From the NCBI GenBank assembly GCA_035235625.1, contig CP141150.1:25126756-25190755 (forward strand): a DNA stretch of 64,000 nt. The letters are read 5' to 3'. Of this stretch, positions 42,557 to 55,345 are shown piece by piece. The position numbers and the translations under genes were made by a program. The notes below the pieces were generated by a model. That model was given only the letters and a program-made list of their open reading frames with translations. It was not told the DNA's origin and did not search any database. The stretch is from Saururus chinensis (taxonomy: Eukaryota > Streptophyta > Magnoliopsida > Piperales > Saururaceae). Within the stretch, counting starts at the first letter, position 1. The number at the start of each line of letters is the position of its first letter.

Positions 42557-44880
42557 CATCAATTTTATTATTCTCTAGATGATTATTCAGGATGCAACCA
42601 AATTAAGATTGTGCTTAAAGATCAAGAAAAAATGATCTTTACATGTCCATTTGGTATCTTTGCATATCGAAGGATGCCATTTGGATTATATAATGCTCCT
42701 ACCACATTCCTAAGGTGCATGATGAGCATCTTTAGTAACATGGTGGAATGGTTTTTGGAAGTTTTTATGGACAATTTCTTTATTTTTGGTGATTCTTTTT
42801 ATGACTATCTTGATAACTTAGAAAATGTTTTGGTGAGATGTAAAGAGAAAATTCTAGTTTTAAATTGGGAAAAGCGTCATTTTATGGTTACTATAGGAAT
42901 ACTACTTGATCACATTGTTTCTGTGCAGGGAATTCAAGTGGATAAGGAAAAAATTTAATTGATAGCTAATTTGCCTAGTCCAAAATCTATAAAAGATGTT
43001 AGGTCCTTTCTGGGGCATGCTGGTTTTTATAGAAGATTTATCAAAAATTTTAGTGTGATATCTAGACCATTGTGTAATCTTTTGTCTAAAGAACATTCTT
43101 TTGAATGGTCGGATGCATGTGAAGAAGCTTTCACAAAGCTTAAGAACATGTTAGTCTCCACACCCATCATGTAGCCCCCAGACTAGACCCTTCCTTTCCC
43201 TTTAAAATTATGTGCGACGCAAGTGATTATACCATTGGGGCTGTTTTAAAGCAAATGAAAGATAAGAAACCCTACGTAATTCATTATACAAGTAGAACTT
43301 TAAATAGTACCCAAATGAACTACTCTACTAAAATGAACTTCTTGATATAGTATTTGCACTTGATAAATTTAGATCCTATTTGGTTGGATCTGAGATTATC
43401 ATTTTTACTCATCATGCAGCTTTGAAGTACCTTTTGAGCAAACAAGTTAAAAAGCCTAGATTGATCTAGTGGATACTCCTACTCCAAGAGTTTGATCTCA
43501 CAATCAAAGAAAAGAAGGGAGTAGAGAATGTAGTGGCGGATCATCTTTCAAAATTGAAATTATTTGATTCTTCGAAAAACTTTCCAATCCAGGACACATT
43601 CCCCGATGAGCAACTTTTTACCATCTCACATCTTCCATGGTATTTCAACATAACCAACTACTTGGTGACAGATAAAGTTCCCCATCATTGGTCTTACCAA
43701 GATAAAAAGAGATTCTCCACCAAGGTAAAACATTTCTTTTGGGACAACCCATCTCTTTAAGTATTGTCCGGATCAAATAATAAGGAGATGTGTGCTCGAT
43801 TCTAAACAAGTATCATCTCTTTTTTGTCATTCTGAAGCAGGTCGTGGTCACTTCTCCTCTAAAAAGACCACCACTAAAATTTTACAATGTAGTTTTTACT
43901 GGCCAGCTCTTTTCAAAGATGCTCATGAATTTTGCAAAGCTTGTGAACAGTGTCAAAAGTTGGGAGCCATATCTCGTCGAAACATGATGCCTCTTAACCC
44001 CATATTGGTTATTGAGATTTTTTATTGTTCGGGCATCGATTTCATGGGAAATTTCCTCCTTTTGGCTATGTTTACATTTTAGTTGCCATCGATTATGTTT
44101 CCAAGTGGATTGAGGCGGTTCCAAGTAAAACCAATGAACAAAAAGTTGTGCTCTTTTTAAAAGAAAATATATTTTCAAGGTTTAGAATGCCTCAAGCCAT
44201 CATAAGTGACGGAAGGTATGAGATCACCCATAAAACAGCTAACCCCTATCACCCACAAACAAGTACACAAGTTGGGATTTCTGATCGGGAAATTAAAATA
44301 TTTTGCAAAAAATGGTAAATCCAAATGGTAAAGATTGGTCTTTATGGCTAATCAATGTTCTTTGGGCTTACCGTACCTCTTTTAAGACCCCAATTGGAAT
44401 GTCTCTTTAGCATTTGATTTTTAGAAAAGCTTGTCACTTGCTTATGGAATTGGAACATAGGACGTATTAGGCAATTAAAGCTTTGAATTTTAATTTTGAC
44501 AAGGCTAGCTTAAATAGAAAATTGCAAATCATTGAGTTAGAGGAAATTCGACGTGATGCTTATGAGAGTTCAAAAATTTACAAAGAGAGAATGAAGGCTT
44601 TTCATGATAAAAATATTTTACGAAAAACTTTTGAGCCCTTTTAAAAAGTTTTATTGTACAACTCTAGGCTTCATCTCTTTCCAGGAAAATTATGATCACG
44701 TTGGTTCGGTCCCTTCATAATAAAAAGGTTTATCCTTATGGAACTGTCGAAATTGAGAATCCAATAAATGGTGATATTTTTAAAGTGAGTAGACAACATT
44801 TGAAACCATTTTTGGAAAATTTTACTCCAGAGGTTGAGTCTACTCCTCTGGATGATCCTCTCTATAGGGATTGATTTTTT
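42557..44880 (+). mobile_element. Athila-like pol: RT, RNase H and integrase (broken), plus strand
   Basis: Plus-strand frames show, in order: RT (42611-42958, with FTCPFGIFAYRRMPFGLYNA and LEVFMDNFFIFGD); the RT-RNase H connection (42959-43174, with VRSFLGHAGFYRRFIKNFS); RNase H to linker (to about 43760, with ADHLSKL and HSYQ-type words); the integrase zinc region (43792 on, with CHSEAGRGHF and CKACEQCQKLG); the integrase core (44025-44318, with YILVAIDYVSKWIEAVPSKT and NPYHPQTSTQ); and the integrase C-terminus (44692-44874, with FKVSRQHLKPFLENF). This order is standard for Athila pol. It is broken, with roughly half a dozen or more breaks, yet is the most complete pol in the window. Confidence 0.93.
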
Positions 44881-45927
44881 TATTTTTTTTTAAATTGTAA
44901 AATCAAATGTTTTCCAATATTGAGGAGAATGTTCAATTTTAGTTGGGGGTGAGTTTAGATAATTCGTGCAGACAGTTGTAGTTGAAATAACTTTCATCCT
45001 CCTTATTTTTTTGCGTTAAACTCTAGATGTGATGGCACTAGGTTATTTTTTGCAAAAAAATTTAGTTTTGTGCTTTTGACGAGTCATTTGAATTAACTTT
45101 CATGTGGAGGACTTTAGAGATCCATGCTAATTCTTCTTGTACTTCATTACACAATTGACTTGTTTCTAGAGTTGATGTTTCCCTTAGTGGTGTTGCTCAA
45201 TAGTCGAGTTGAGTGTTTGAGACACCATGGCCAATAAGCTTTGACTTCCTTGTTCACTTGGTTGGCCGGGAAAGAAGAATAACAAAATCGGGTTATATTT
45301 GTTATGGAAAGCAACCAGGGAATTAGACTGGGTACTTAGAAAAAGGGCTGCCTATATAAAAAAAGTGAAGATTATTTATCAAAGTGATTGTGGATGAAGA
45401 CAATAAATATCATAGATAGTAAGGATAGGGCAAAAGCCGTCATTGTAAAAAGCAAGCAAGCTGGAAAATCACTAATAAAGCCCATGAGGTATTAAAGTGA
45501 ACATCCAATCCATGCGCATCTCGAACAGGCTGCTTAGCTTTGAATTGATTCATTAGGCTATCTGATCATCTCCGGGTGACTAGAAGAGCAACCCCACTTT
45601 AGGTAACTAACTCACTGGGTATTCGTCAAACCTTCACATGCACTCATAGCACATTATATCCAAAGGTCCTCTACATAGAAATTAAATTTTTTGGACTTTC
45701 TTGAGCATTGTTTTTCAAAACTCACTTAGACCGGTGTTTGAGTGTTTTGAGTTTGACTACAAGATGATGTCACGGTCAAGTGAGGATGAAGGGGGTTTTG
45801 GTCCATCTTTACATTTATCATCCTCTACTCCATCTCTTTAACTCAAATTCAAAAAATTGCTCTTTTGAAAAAAAATGTTTTCCACAAAAATTGTTAGGGA
45901 CTAACAATACTCTTGTTGGTGGGTATT
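44881..45927 (+). mobile_element. 3' noncoding region of the plus-strand Athila-like element
   Basis: A first purine tract (TTTTAGTTGGGGGTGAG, 44937-44953) follows the end of pol. About 970 bases of noncoding DNA lead to a second one (CTTGTTGGTGGGTATT, 45912-45927) that abuts the 3' LTR. Two such tracts separated by noncoding sequence are in keeping with Athila/Tat elements. I see no env-like frame. Confidence 0.7.
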
Positions 45928-47153
45928 TGATGTGAATAAAATATATCATTTTTATACCTCTCGAATTAGTTTGTTAAGACTATTTCTTGATCAGTTTAGT
46001 AATACTTGAGTACGATTTTGTTTCATAGGGTTTATAACTGAATTCTTGTTTAATGGGCTACTAACTAATACTTTATTTGTGCAGGAAATAGGAAAAGGCG
46101 TAGACCCATCTAACTTGACCAAGAGTTTTGAGTTCTTTTGTCCAAAAAATTTGGATGACGATCTGAGCATTCTAACAAGGGAAAGTGGATCGGTTTGCTA
46201 GATGGTGATGCTACGAATAAGAGATGTAAAATCTCGGGGTTGTGTCAAAAGGAAGGGAAGGATGTGCTTAAATTTTGGTTAGATCCACTCTCAAATTTTG
46301 AATGATGAAATGGAAAGACAGAGTGGACTGAATGAAAAGCTACAAGGTTGTGGGTTAATTCAAGCAAGTAGGAGGAGACACATATCTTTAGAGCATCTTG
46401 TGGGATATGAATCTCATTCACCAAGATATGAAGCAAATCTTTGATTGAAGATGTGTCTTCTTAATGCCATATTAAGGTTAGAAGAGGCTTATAAATCGAG
46501 TGGTTCGGCAGGCTAAAAAGATCACCTCCAACCAGATGACCTTCTCCCCATATCCTCTCCCAATTTTGTTCCCTCTTGTTTTGCTTTTACCTTTGTGTTT
46601 TTTTCTTTTCTGTAATGGATTTCTAAGCCTCTTAGTTAAGGCTAGGGATAAATCTTGTACTCGATGTTTAATGGCTATTTTAATTCAAGTAAGCTCTTTA
46701 TCATTTTAAATTAATTTTACATATTTAAGGAGTTCATAATCTATAAAATTATTTGATTCGGCATTGATGAAAGGCATGCCGAATGCTTATAATTCCCTTT
46801 GTTTATATACTTAATGTTTTCATATAGTAAATAATCGATTAATGTTGTTCTATTTCAGCTTTCTTTAAGAGTTAAATTTTTTGATTGAGACGTATTCTTA
46901 TTCGATCTTGATTGAGTTATCGTTTAAATAAAATATACATTAGAGATTTATTACAAGTGGATTTGGATTTTTGATGCCCTAACATTTTCTCTTTGATTGT
47001 TCCTTATTCCCTATTTTACCTTTGTTCTCTTTTTTTTTGTAATCATTTTCTTTATTGCACAAGGTTGTCCTTGTGGATCGACCTTGTCTACTACAATTGG
47101 CAAGTAAAATATTCTGAATTTGACTACTTCATAATCTTGGTTCGGACGTAACA
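45928..47153 (+). mobile_element. Athila-like 3' LTR (plus strand), LTR family E/D
   Basis: It starts TGATGTGAATAAAATATATC directly after the purine tract. It ends near GGTTCGGACGTAACA after GTCCTTGTGGATCGACCTTG, a typical Athila/Tat 3' region. The stretch GTAATGGATTTCTAAGCCTC then TTAAGGCTAG matches the LTR at 49447-50932 on the opposite strand. The right border is fixed only approximately. Confidence 0.7.
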
Positions 47154-49446
47154 ACAGAGTGGTCCAAAACAATAACATCATCAAGAAAGTAAAAAAAATT
47201 ACTTGTTCTAGCACATCCTTAACCATTCCTAGTATCTTAACTGGGCGATCTACAAGTTGAAGGTAATGTTTGTGGGATTCAATTCTCCAAGTCTCAATTG
47301 TTCATAAACAAACAAGGTAAGAGATTAACACTTGCCCCAATACCAAGTATTTGGGTAGAGTGTTTTGTTATAAAATTGTACTTGTTCTATAAAAAATGTC
47401 TTCTTTTGTACATTTAGCTTAAAATTAATTGGACAAAGGTCTTTCAAAAATTTTGCATAAGATAGAATTTATTTAATATTATCTAAGAGATGAATGTTAA
47501 TCTTAAGTTGTTTAAAAATTTAAAGAATATCACAATTTTACACAAATTTTGAAGGAGATTGTAGTCTTTCGTGAAAAGGAGGAGGAATAGGGAAAACAAA
47601 ATTAGAGTTGTCAAGTTCATCACTTTTTTTTTAATTGAAAGACTCCTTAAGTTCAACAACCTTCCTTGGAATGTCTTTGTTAATGTCTTTTCTACTTGTC
47701 AAAGTGGTAATGGACTTAGTATGTTCCTCTTATGAATATGACGAATTCAAATTTTTAATTACAAATTAACCTTTAGGATTTGGTTGAGTTTGAGAAAGAA
47801 ACTTTCATTTTTCTTGAGTGCTCAAAGTTGTGGTCAACTGAGTGATAGAATTCTTCAAGTCATTGAGGGCTTGCATTATTTGGTTGTTGGTTATTATTTT
47901 GCTCAGCATGAATGTTTGTAATCTATCTTTAAGAATCTTCTTATGTGGTGACACATAAGTTGAAGAAGAAGGAAGTACATTCACCTTAGACTCATTTCTC
48001 AAACTAAAATTTGGATGATTTGTCCAATTAAGAGCATAAGTTTTAGAATAAATAAAAGATAAAGGTGTGTTATAACTATTCATAGCATTTGCTTGAGTAT
48101 ACACCACTTTGTAAAAAGCAGGGATTGTTGCATAATCCTATATTTGGTGCCCATCACTTACACATATAATATAAGCATTTTGTATTTTTTAAGAAGCCTT
48201 AGATATGTTTTCCTCATTAATTTACATAGCCTCAACCTTTTTAGTTAAACTAGTAATTTTTGTTTTCACATCATCCTCTTCTTTAAGAAGGTATATGTCA
48301 CCCTTAGTTGACACATTAGAATGTGTCTTATTAGCTCTTTCCATGAAAATAGTCTCATGCTTCCTCAGGTTTTTACTAAAAACCTATTAATTACACATTA
48401 TTTCAACAAATTACCTCATTTGATATGTTAAGCCATTATAAAATAAACAAATTGTTCACCATGTTTCATATCCATGATGTCGGCACAACAAAAAAATTTC
48501 TTTAAATTGTTCATCGTTCTCAATGTTGAAAGAAAGTCCCATTTTCTTTTTCTAAAAAATTCATGATACTCTTTCTAAGTGTATTAGTTTTATAGGTGGG
48601 TAAAAACTTTTAAAAAAATTCTCTTTGCATTTCTTGTCATGTTTCAATGGATCTTAGCTTCAAATAATCAAACTAATTTTTAGTTTTTTCCTTTTAAAGA
48701 AATTGAAAAAAAAAAATCTAATAACATGACTAAAAACATTTTGGTTTGACAAAGTTGTACAAACTTCTTCAAACTCTTTTAAATATAAATATGTGTTTTC
48801 TGAGTCTAAGCCATAGAATTTAGGTAGTAATTTAATTACTCTCGGCTTGAGATCAAAACTTCCCACATTAGCTAAAATTCATGCTAGAAGAATTTGTTTT
48901 AGTTGGTTATTTTGCACTTCAATAACGACACTGTTAATTGTACCACCATCCATAGTTTTCAAAGAAAGAAAAAACTTAGAAATACTAAGAACAATATCAA
49001 TACTTTTTAAATGACCACTTTGGTCATGTTGCCATGAGTGGATAAAAAGAAATGAACTTTTTTTCTTTTTGGAAAGAACTAAAACAAAAGAATTAATAAA
49101 GTAAAACTAAAAGAAAGAAGATATACGAATTAACCAAAGTAAAACTGCAATACACACATGATATCTGAAAGAAACAATTCTAACAAAAGAAAAGATTTCT
49201 AAAAACTAAAAGATATGAAATAAAGGAAATGGAATGAAACTACCCAAAATGCTTCAAGTGGTCTTCCTTAATTCTTTACGTAATGATATGTCCAAGAGAT
49301 CTTTCCGGTTGAGTTCCTTCAATGATTCTTCGTCTCACTACTCTCACTTAAAAAAAAAACAAGAAAAAAGAGAATGAATAGGGAGAATATTTTGTAACCA
49401 GCATTCTTGTCACACGTTGCAATCCCTGGTAGAGGTGTCAAAAACT
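47154..49446 (-). mobile_element. Athila-like protease start, gag and leader, minus strand (broken)
   Basis: Minus-strand frames show the gag tail (48107-47805, with QANAMNSYNTPLSFIYSKTY and IMQALNDLKNSITQLTTTLS) and the gag N-terminal part (48866-48660, with LLPKFYGLDSENTYLYLKEF). The leader extends to the LTR at 49447. A primer-binding-site-like word (CTACCAGGGATTGC on the minus strand) lies at about 49418-49435. To the left, a short protease part is cut at about 47154 against a plus-strand LTR. Many breaks. Confidence 0.85.
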
Positions 49447-50932
49447 TGTTATACCTATACTATTGATTCATTAAATTGAACTAAAGCTTAGGGTTGTATT
49501 ACTTGCAAGTGTTCAAGTGGATGTAGTTTTGTAAGGTCAAATCTACAAGGATCGTCTTTGTGTGACTATTGCAATGCTTACAAAATAGGAGTAAAGAAAA
49601 ATTAAGAGGGAGAGTAAAAGAGAATTTAAAATATAAAGTGTTAAGAAATCGATAAGATAAAATACTAAGGCATTAATGGTCATTGTAACATCAATTGACG
49701 TTCTTCATTTGTCAAGTTATCTCAAGTAGAATCGAATGAGGATTTTATCTGAACAGAAGATATGAATATTAAAAGAAAAAATAAAGACAGATAATACTTT
49801 GGATATATGAATTATTAAAAGAATTGTTTCTTCAAGAGTTCTATGTATCAAAACCACAAGATCAAGAAGGAGAGCCATCGAGCATCTTATGTATTAAGAC
49901 TACAAAGAAATAAGAAGAAAAATAATATTAAATAAAAATCACTTCAAATAACCAATTTGCCTTGAAACTATTGATTAAACATAAATATAACTTCATTAGA
50001 TTATTACAAATTATATCTAGCCTTATTTAGAGGGCTTAGAAAGCCATTACAATAAAACTTAAAAATGAAAACTACAAAAGAAGAGAAAAAGTGGAAAAAG
50101 GAGCTCCAAGAGGAGGGGGTGATGCCTCTCCCACATTCACAATTATTTTTATATGGGTAGAGAGGGGTTTGCTTCAAAGGGAAAAGTTCAATCATATCCC
50201 TTAATTACTTCTTATTCGATTGCTTGATTCTTTGCTTCTTTTGGAATGATTAAATTCTAAATTAATTAAATAAATTAAATATTTATTCAAAAAATAAGTA
50301 TCATTTACTCTTTTTATAGTCATCCAATTAGCCTCATTATCTTTCCTTATACATATCAATCACAACCATTGAAAAGATCATCCATGTGCTAGCCTCATGT
50401 TGATTGACTAGTTGTCCCTTTGCATGTCTGATTTAACCCACAAATCTTCAAAATTATGAATTTCTTCCTGAACTTTTGATTGTACCCACGGAAGTCTTCT
50501 TTCTAATTCCATAAGAATCATGTAATCGGAGTTTTTTATAAAAAGATATGACCAAAATACTAAAGTTGTGTCAATTTGTCTAAATATGCTCCTTCCTAAA
50601 TTTTATTCTCTTAATGCAAATACAAAATCCAATGAATCCACATAGTTGTGTTCGACCATTCTATACATGTTTAGACCATTACAAACCCATTTTTTACCCT
50701 TAAATAACTTTAGGTAGTTAGGCTTCACTTTCTCTTTTAGTTGGATCTCATCAAAGCCCATTTAAACATATAAACACAATGGAGATCTAACTCACCTTTT
50801 CAAACCAATAGCATAAATAAATAATAAATTAACATAAATTATAATATATTTAATTGAATTGAACATTATTTAATTAAATATTATTTAATTAAGATTTTAA
50901 TATATTTAATTGAATATTATTTTAGTGCATCA
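49447..50932 (-). mobile_element. Athila-like 5' LTR (minus strand), LTR family D/E, 1.49 kb
   Basis: It runs from TGTTATACCTATACTATTG to ATTTTAGTGCATCA, so the sense LTR starts TGATGCACTAAAATAATATT and ends GGTATAACA. The sense 3' part has GATCCTTGTAGATTTGACC, matching GTCCTTGTGGATCGACC of the LTR at 45928, and the two share a GTAATGG(C/A)TTTCTAAGCC stretch. The DNA to the right is pro/RT-side sequence of another Athila-like copy, so this element inserted there. Confidence 0.8.
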
Positions 50933-53456
50933 ACCACTTCTAAAGATGGGTCGCCAGTGAACTCCATAGCCCAGAGTATAGTAAAGTCATTTCGAGCGCA
51001 TCTCTCATAAGAGTTAGGGGAGATGGCTTTATTGACTAAGTCATGTAAATTTTTAACCACAAAACATTTGGAGTCACACTAAATAGGTAGTTGGTTTCAT
51101 GCATGAAACACATTGAGTCTCACCTTCATGTTCCCAAATGACATCTCCATCACCCCTGTCCAATAATTGATGAAAGCGTTAGCAGTGACAAGGAATGGGT
51201 GACCTAGAATTAAAGGGATTTGATGTGTGGAATTGAAGATAGGTTCTCTATCTAAGACAAGAAAGTCATAAGGGAAAAAGAACCGGTCAACACTAACTAA
51301 GATATCTTCAATGACTCCTCGAGGTTTGCACACCAAACGAACGGCTTACTAAAGAGTAAACAACATGGGCTGCAAGTCTCCTAAACCTAATTGCTCATAC
51401 ACCAAGTTAGGGAGTAGGTCGATGCTCGCACCAAGGTTGAGGAGGGCTTTATTGATGGAGTGATCGCCTATGACACAAGAAATAAGAGGCACTCTAGGGT
51501 CCTTAAACTTAGGTGGGGTGTCAAACTTTAAAAGAGAGCTAACTTGCTCAGTGAGGAAGACTTTGTTAGATACATGGGTCTTTGATATACGCTTTTAAGT
51601 GTATAGGTCTTTGAGGAACTTAGTATAAGCAGGGACTTGCTTAATGATGTATAGGATGGAGAGATTAATTTTAATTTGTTTAAAAGTCTCAAAAATCTCA
51701 TCTATCCTAGTCGCGTTCTTGCTAAAGGGTAGGGTCATATCAAGACAATGGGGAAAAAGTGCCTTAGAGATATAAGATCACTCGAAAGTGGTCTTAAACC
51801 GTGGCTTCTAGCTTTGCAATGGATTGAATATGAGAGTGTAAGAGTTGGGATTGAGATTGAAAACCTTGTCTTCGAAACTCGGACTCCTACTAGGTTGGAC
51901 ATACAGGGGTTGCACTTAAGGTTGGTGGAAAGGGATTGTGGAGTTTGGAATAATTGCCTATGGGGTTAGTTGTGTATAACCCTTTTGTTCAATGTCCGCT
52001 ACAAAATATTAGGGTGATTCCTCCACCCAAGGTTGTTTTTTGTTGGAGAAAGGATTATTATTGACCCTAGTGAAGACTTGGATGGCATTGACATGGCCTT
52101 AGACAATCTTAGGAAATTGAGTGGCAAAGGGGGACTCCATGATAGTATGGGCTGGACTGACATATGACACATGCATCATGAGGGGGGAGGGTTAATAGGT
52201 AGAAGTCATAATAAGGTCTAGTTTTCTACTCAAAGTATCAATTTTAGAAGAGAGGTCTAATAGGTTTTTTACTTTATACAAGCCACCCCTAGAGGGGGCA
52301 TTGCTCAAGGTGAATGGTCCTCTCTCATTTCTATTCAATACAACATGTTGAAGAGAATTTTCACTCAAATCTTCTAAGAATTTCCAAGCCTCATTTTTAT
52401 TTTTCAACAAAAAGGTACCCCAACAACTTGCACAGACAAGGTGGTGTTTTTGTTTAAGTAAGACCCTCATATAAGTGTTGCACTAATTGCCACTTAGGTA
52501 CAACACGATGAGGACACTTGCTAAGAAGGCCTTTAAGCCTGACCCAACTCTCATGGAACTGTTCGGTAGGAAGTTGAGAAAAAGTGGTTGTAGCCTTTCT
52601 CATTTAGTTGGTCTTGCCTATGGGGAAGTATTTTTTGAGGAACTCTTGTTGTATTTGTAACCATGTTGTGATTGTGTCTAGTTCTAATGAGTACAAACAT
52701 TCTTTAGTCTTATCTTTTTATGTGAAAGGGAAAAGCTAAAGTCTAACGGCCTCATCAGTCAAGTTAGAAAGGTTAAATGTCATGCATAATTCAAAGAAGT
52801 CATCAAGGTAACTATACATATTTTCATTGTTAAGCCCATAAAATGATGGGAGCATCTGAATGACATTGGTCGTAATTTCGTAGTTTTGAGCGGTGACCAC
52901 AGGCAACCTAATACACAAATAAGAGCTATACTCATTGGGAGTGTAATTCTCCCGTAGGGCTTTGAGAGGTGCATCTACTAATTGATTGTGTTTCAGCCAT
53001 GATGATGGTAGGAGTGGTGGGAGAAGTAGTGGTAGAAGTGGTGGGAGAGTGGGTAGAGATGAAGATCAAGGGCAATTTAGCTCTCCTAGAAGTTTGTTCG
53101 GGCTCAGGGTCAAGTGGTGCTAATAAGGGGAGCAAAGAGCAATCAACACGCATACACCACAAGAACACCACATAATATAAAGCTCAAAAAGGGAAAAAGT
53201 GAGCACAAATAAATTAAGGGGAAAAGAAGCTAAAAATAAAGAGAGGACAAGAACTATGCTTGTCAGTGTTGCCTTGCGAGCACAAGTGTAGAGAGCATGG
53301 TTTTCAACCAAACCTACAAGATCACAATAAAAAAGAGTAAGTACGAAGAATGACCCTAGAAAGTAAACTAGACTCAAACAAAAACTAACTAGAACTATCC
53401 TAACTACGAAATTTAGTAACAATCCAACACCGTCCCTGGTAATGACTCTAAAAATT
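50933..53456 (-). mobile_element. Second Athila-like gag-protease block, minus strand (broken)
   Basis: It is a close relative of 4361-7020. The protease region contains PRGVIEDILVSVDRFFFPYD and IPLILGHPFLVTANAFINYW (51336-51097). The gag spacer lies at 52470-52192 and the gag N-terminal part at 52918-52736 (LPSFYGLNNENMYSYLDDFF). A leader rich in GGGAG words follows to the LTR at 53457. The primer-binding site next to the LTR reads GTCATTACCAGGGACGG on the minus strand. Several breaks, comparable in number to its relative. Confidence 0.87.
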
Positions 53457-54072
53457 TGATTGTTTATAATTAAACTATTTGTAAATGTACAAGGTAATTG
53501 TACTAGGATAAATATTTAATGATTGTCGAACCTCAGGGACTAATGAATTAATTACTAAATCTAAGGAGAGAACTTGTTGATTGAAAACTAAAAATAACTT
53601 AAATTAACGAAGAAAATAATCAACTAGATTAAACAAAAGAGAGCAATATGATGGCAATTACATTGGAAATCGAATACATTATAGAATCATAATAATTCAT
53701 TAACCTTTAATCTAAATATAGTGTGAATGTGAACAAATATTCTCAGCTACAAGCTAGAATTACTTTAGAAAGAATCATTAATTTCAATCATCTACAAGAC
53801 AATAAATCAACATAGAATTGAACATAAAAACTCTTCTATTAAAAAGGAAATCATTGTCATACAATTATCATTATTCACAACTGATACCTAAATTAAAAAA
53901 ATATAAATTGAAACTTATCTATAGCTTCATCAACTCTTAAATAAACAAAAACTAGCCTTGTATAGTAGAAAAATGCTCTTTAATCTCTAATGAAAGCTTT
54001 GATTACTCCTCCATCTTCTTCTCCCTTTTCTCTTCAAAAAATCTACTGAAATTACTCAATTTTGAGCCTCAC
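53457..54072 (-). mobile_element. Athila-like 5' LTR, family A, cut short (minus strand)
   Basis: It begins TGATTGTTTATAATTAAAC like the other family A LTRs and follows them through AGGATAAATATTTAATG, GAATTAATTACTAAATC and CTCCTCCATCTTCTTCTCCC to TTTTGAGCCTCAC. It then switches abruptly to the Mutator-like hairpin element. The U3 part with the TATA box is not present. Confidence 0.8.
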
Positions 54073-55345
54073 AATAAATCTCCTTCTCCTCCTCCCCTTT
54101 TCCTCCTCAATCTCTTCCTCTTCCTCCTTCCCAAAATCTGACAAGACTTGCCACAAACTAATCAGTAGAGCTATTGAAAATTTATTTATTTTTCTATACA
54201 AGTTCAAATCTTAAACAATGAATTCATAAACATGTTAAATTACATAAAACCAAGAGTGAAGTTTATTTTTATGCTAACCCAAACCTTTTACTGATAATCA
54301 AATTTATTACAATAAAGAGGATATAAGATAACATTATGAGTGGTAGTAACTACCTAAGTATTTATAATGAACTATGTTAACAAACTAAATAGATAAAATA
54401 AAAAATAAAATAAATTCTAAACAAACGACTGTTGGTTGTTTCGACTACTGGTCATCAACCGTCGACTATCATAATGTCTAGCACTAGATACCACCTTCTT
54501 CTTTGGCACCGGCAGTGAGAATATTATTCTCTAGCACTACAACCTTTTATTGATCTATGATAGTTGATAAGTGGGAGTCGAGACAATCAACAGTCACGTA
54601 TTTAAAATTTTCTTTTTTTTTATTTTATCTATTTAGTTTGTTAAGATAGTTTATTATAAATACTAAGGGGATATTGTCACTCATAATGTTGTCTCATATC
54701 CCCTTTATTGCAATAAATCTGATTGTTGGCTGTCAACTGTCATCTATTGACTACTAGTATGAGGTTTGGGTTATCATTAGAAAAAATTCAGAGTCAAATA
54801 AAAATAAAATGTACTCTTGGTTTTGAGTAGTTCAACATATTTATGGGTTGTTTTTTTTTAATATTTGAGCATGTAGAGAAAAAAAAATTAATAGCTTTGT
54901 TGGCTAGTTTGTGACTATTCTTGTTAGATTCTAGGAGGGAGGAAGATGAGACGAATGAGGATGCAAATGGGAGGAGGATAGAGAGAAGAGGAGGAAGGGA
55001 GAAGGAAGAGGAGGAGGGGAGGATGAAAAGGAAGAGGAGGTGGTGGAAGAAGAGGGGAAGAGGAGAAGGCGACAGTTGAGGAGGAGGTGAAGAAGAAGTT
55101 GGAAGAAGTGGAGCTAGTGGTGAAAACAATGTAGTTGGCAGCGGAGTTGATGGTGGAGTCGAAGCCAGAGATGTTGGAAATGAGAAGCACGGGGTTACTG
55201 AAGTTAAAAGGAAGAAAATGGAAAAGGGGTAATTTAGACAATTCCAGTGACATGTGTGGAAGTTTACATGTTCTTAGGTCATTTTGTGTAATGTGTTGTA
55301 TCCTAGGGCTAATTTGGCAAATTCCTCAAAGTTATACCCCCCCCC
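54073..55345. mobile_element. Mutator-like foldback element, giant imperfect hairpin, 1.27 kb
   Basis: Left arm (54085-54480) and right arm (about 54545-54990) are inverted copies of each other. Paired landmarks, left then right in reverse complement, are: ATCTGACAAGA / ATCTAACAAGA; GCCACAAACTA / GTCACAAACTAGC; AAAACCAAGAGT / AAAACCAAGAGT; AACCCAAACC / AACCCAAACC; ATTACAATAAAGAGGATAT / ATTGCAATAAAGGGGATAT; AACAAACTAAATAGATAAAA on both sides; GACTGTTGGTTGTTTCGACT / GACTGTTGATTGTCTCGACT. The right arm continues outward to 55345 (minus strand GAGGAATTTGCCAAATTAGC), matching the arm at 18160-18568. The matching left extension is missing at the junction with the Athila LTR. No transposase is visible. 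The arms carry pyrimidine/purine-rich tracts that create spurious Ser/Pro-rich open frames. Confidence 0.82.

Noticed and set aside
54794-55253. Ser/Pro/Leu-rich open frames on the minus strand
   Set aside because: They result from the pyrimidine-rich arm of the Mutator-like hairpin and are low-complexity.
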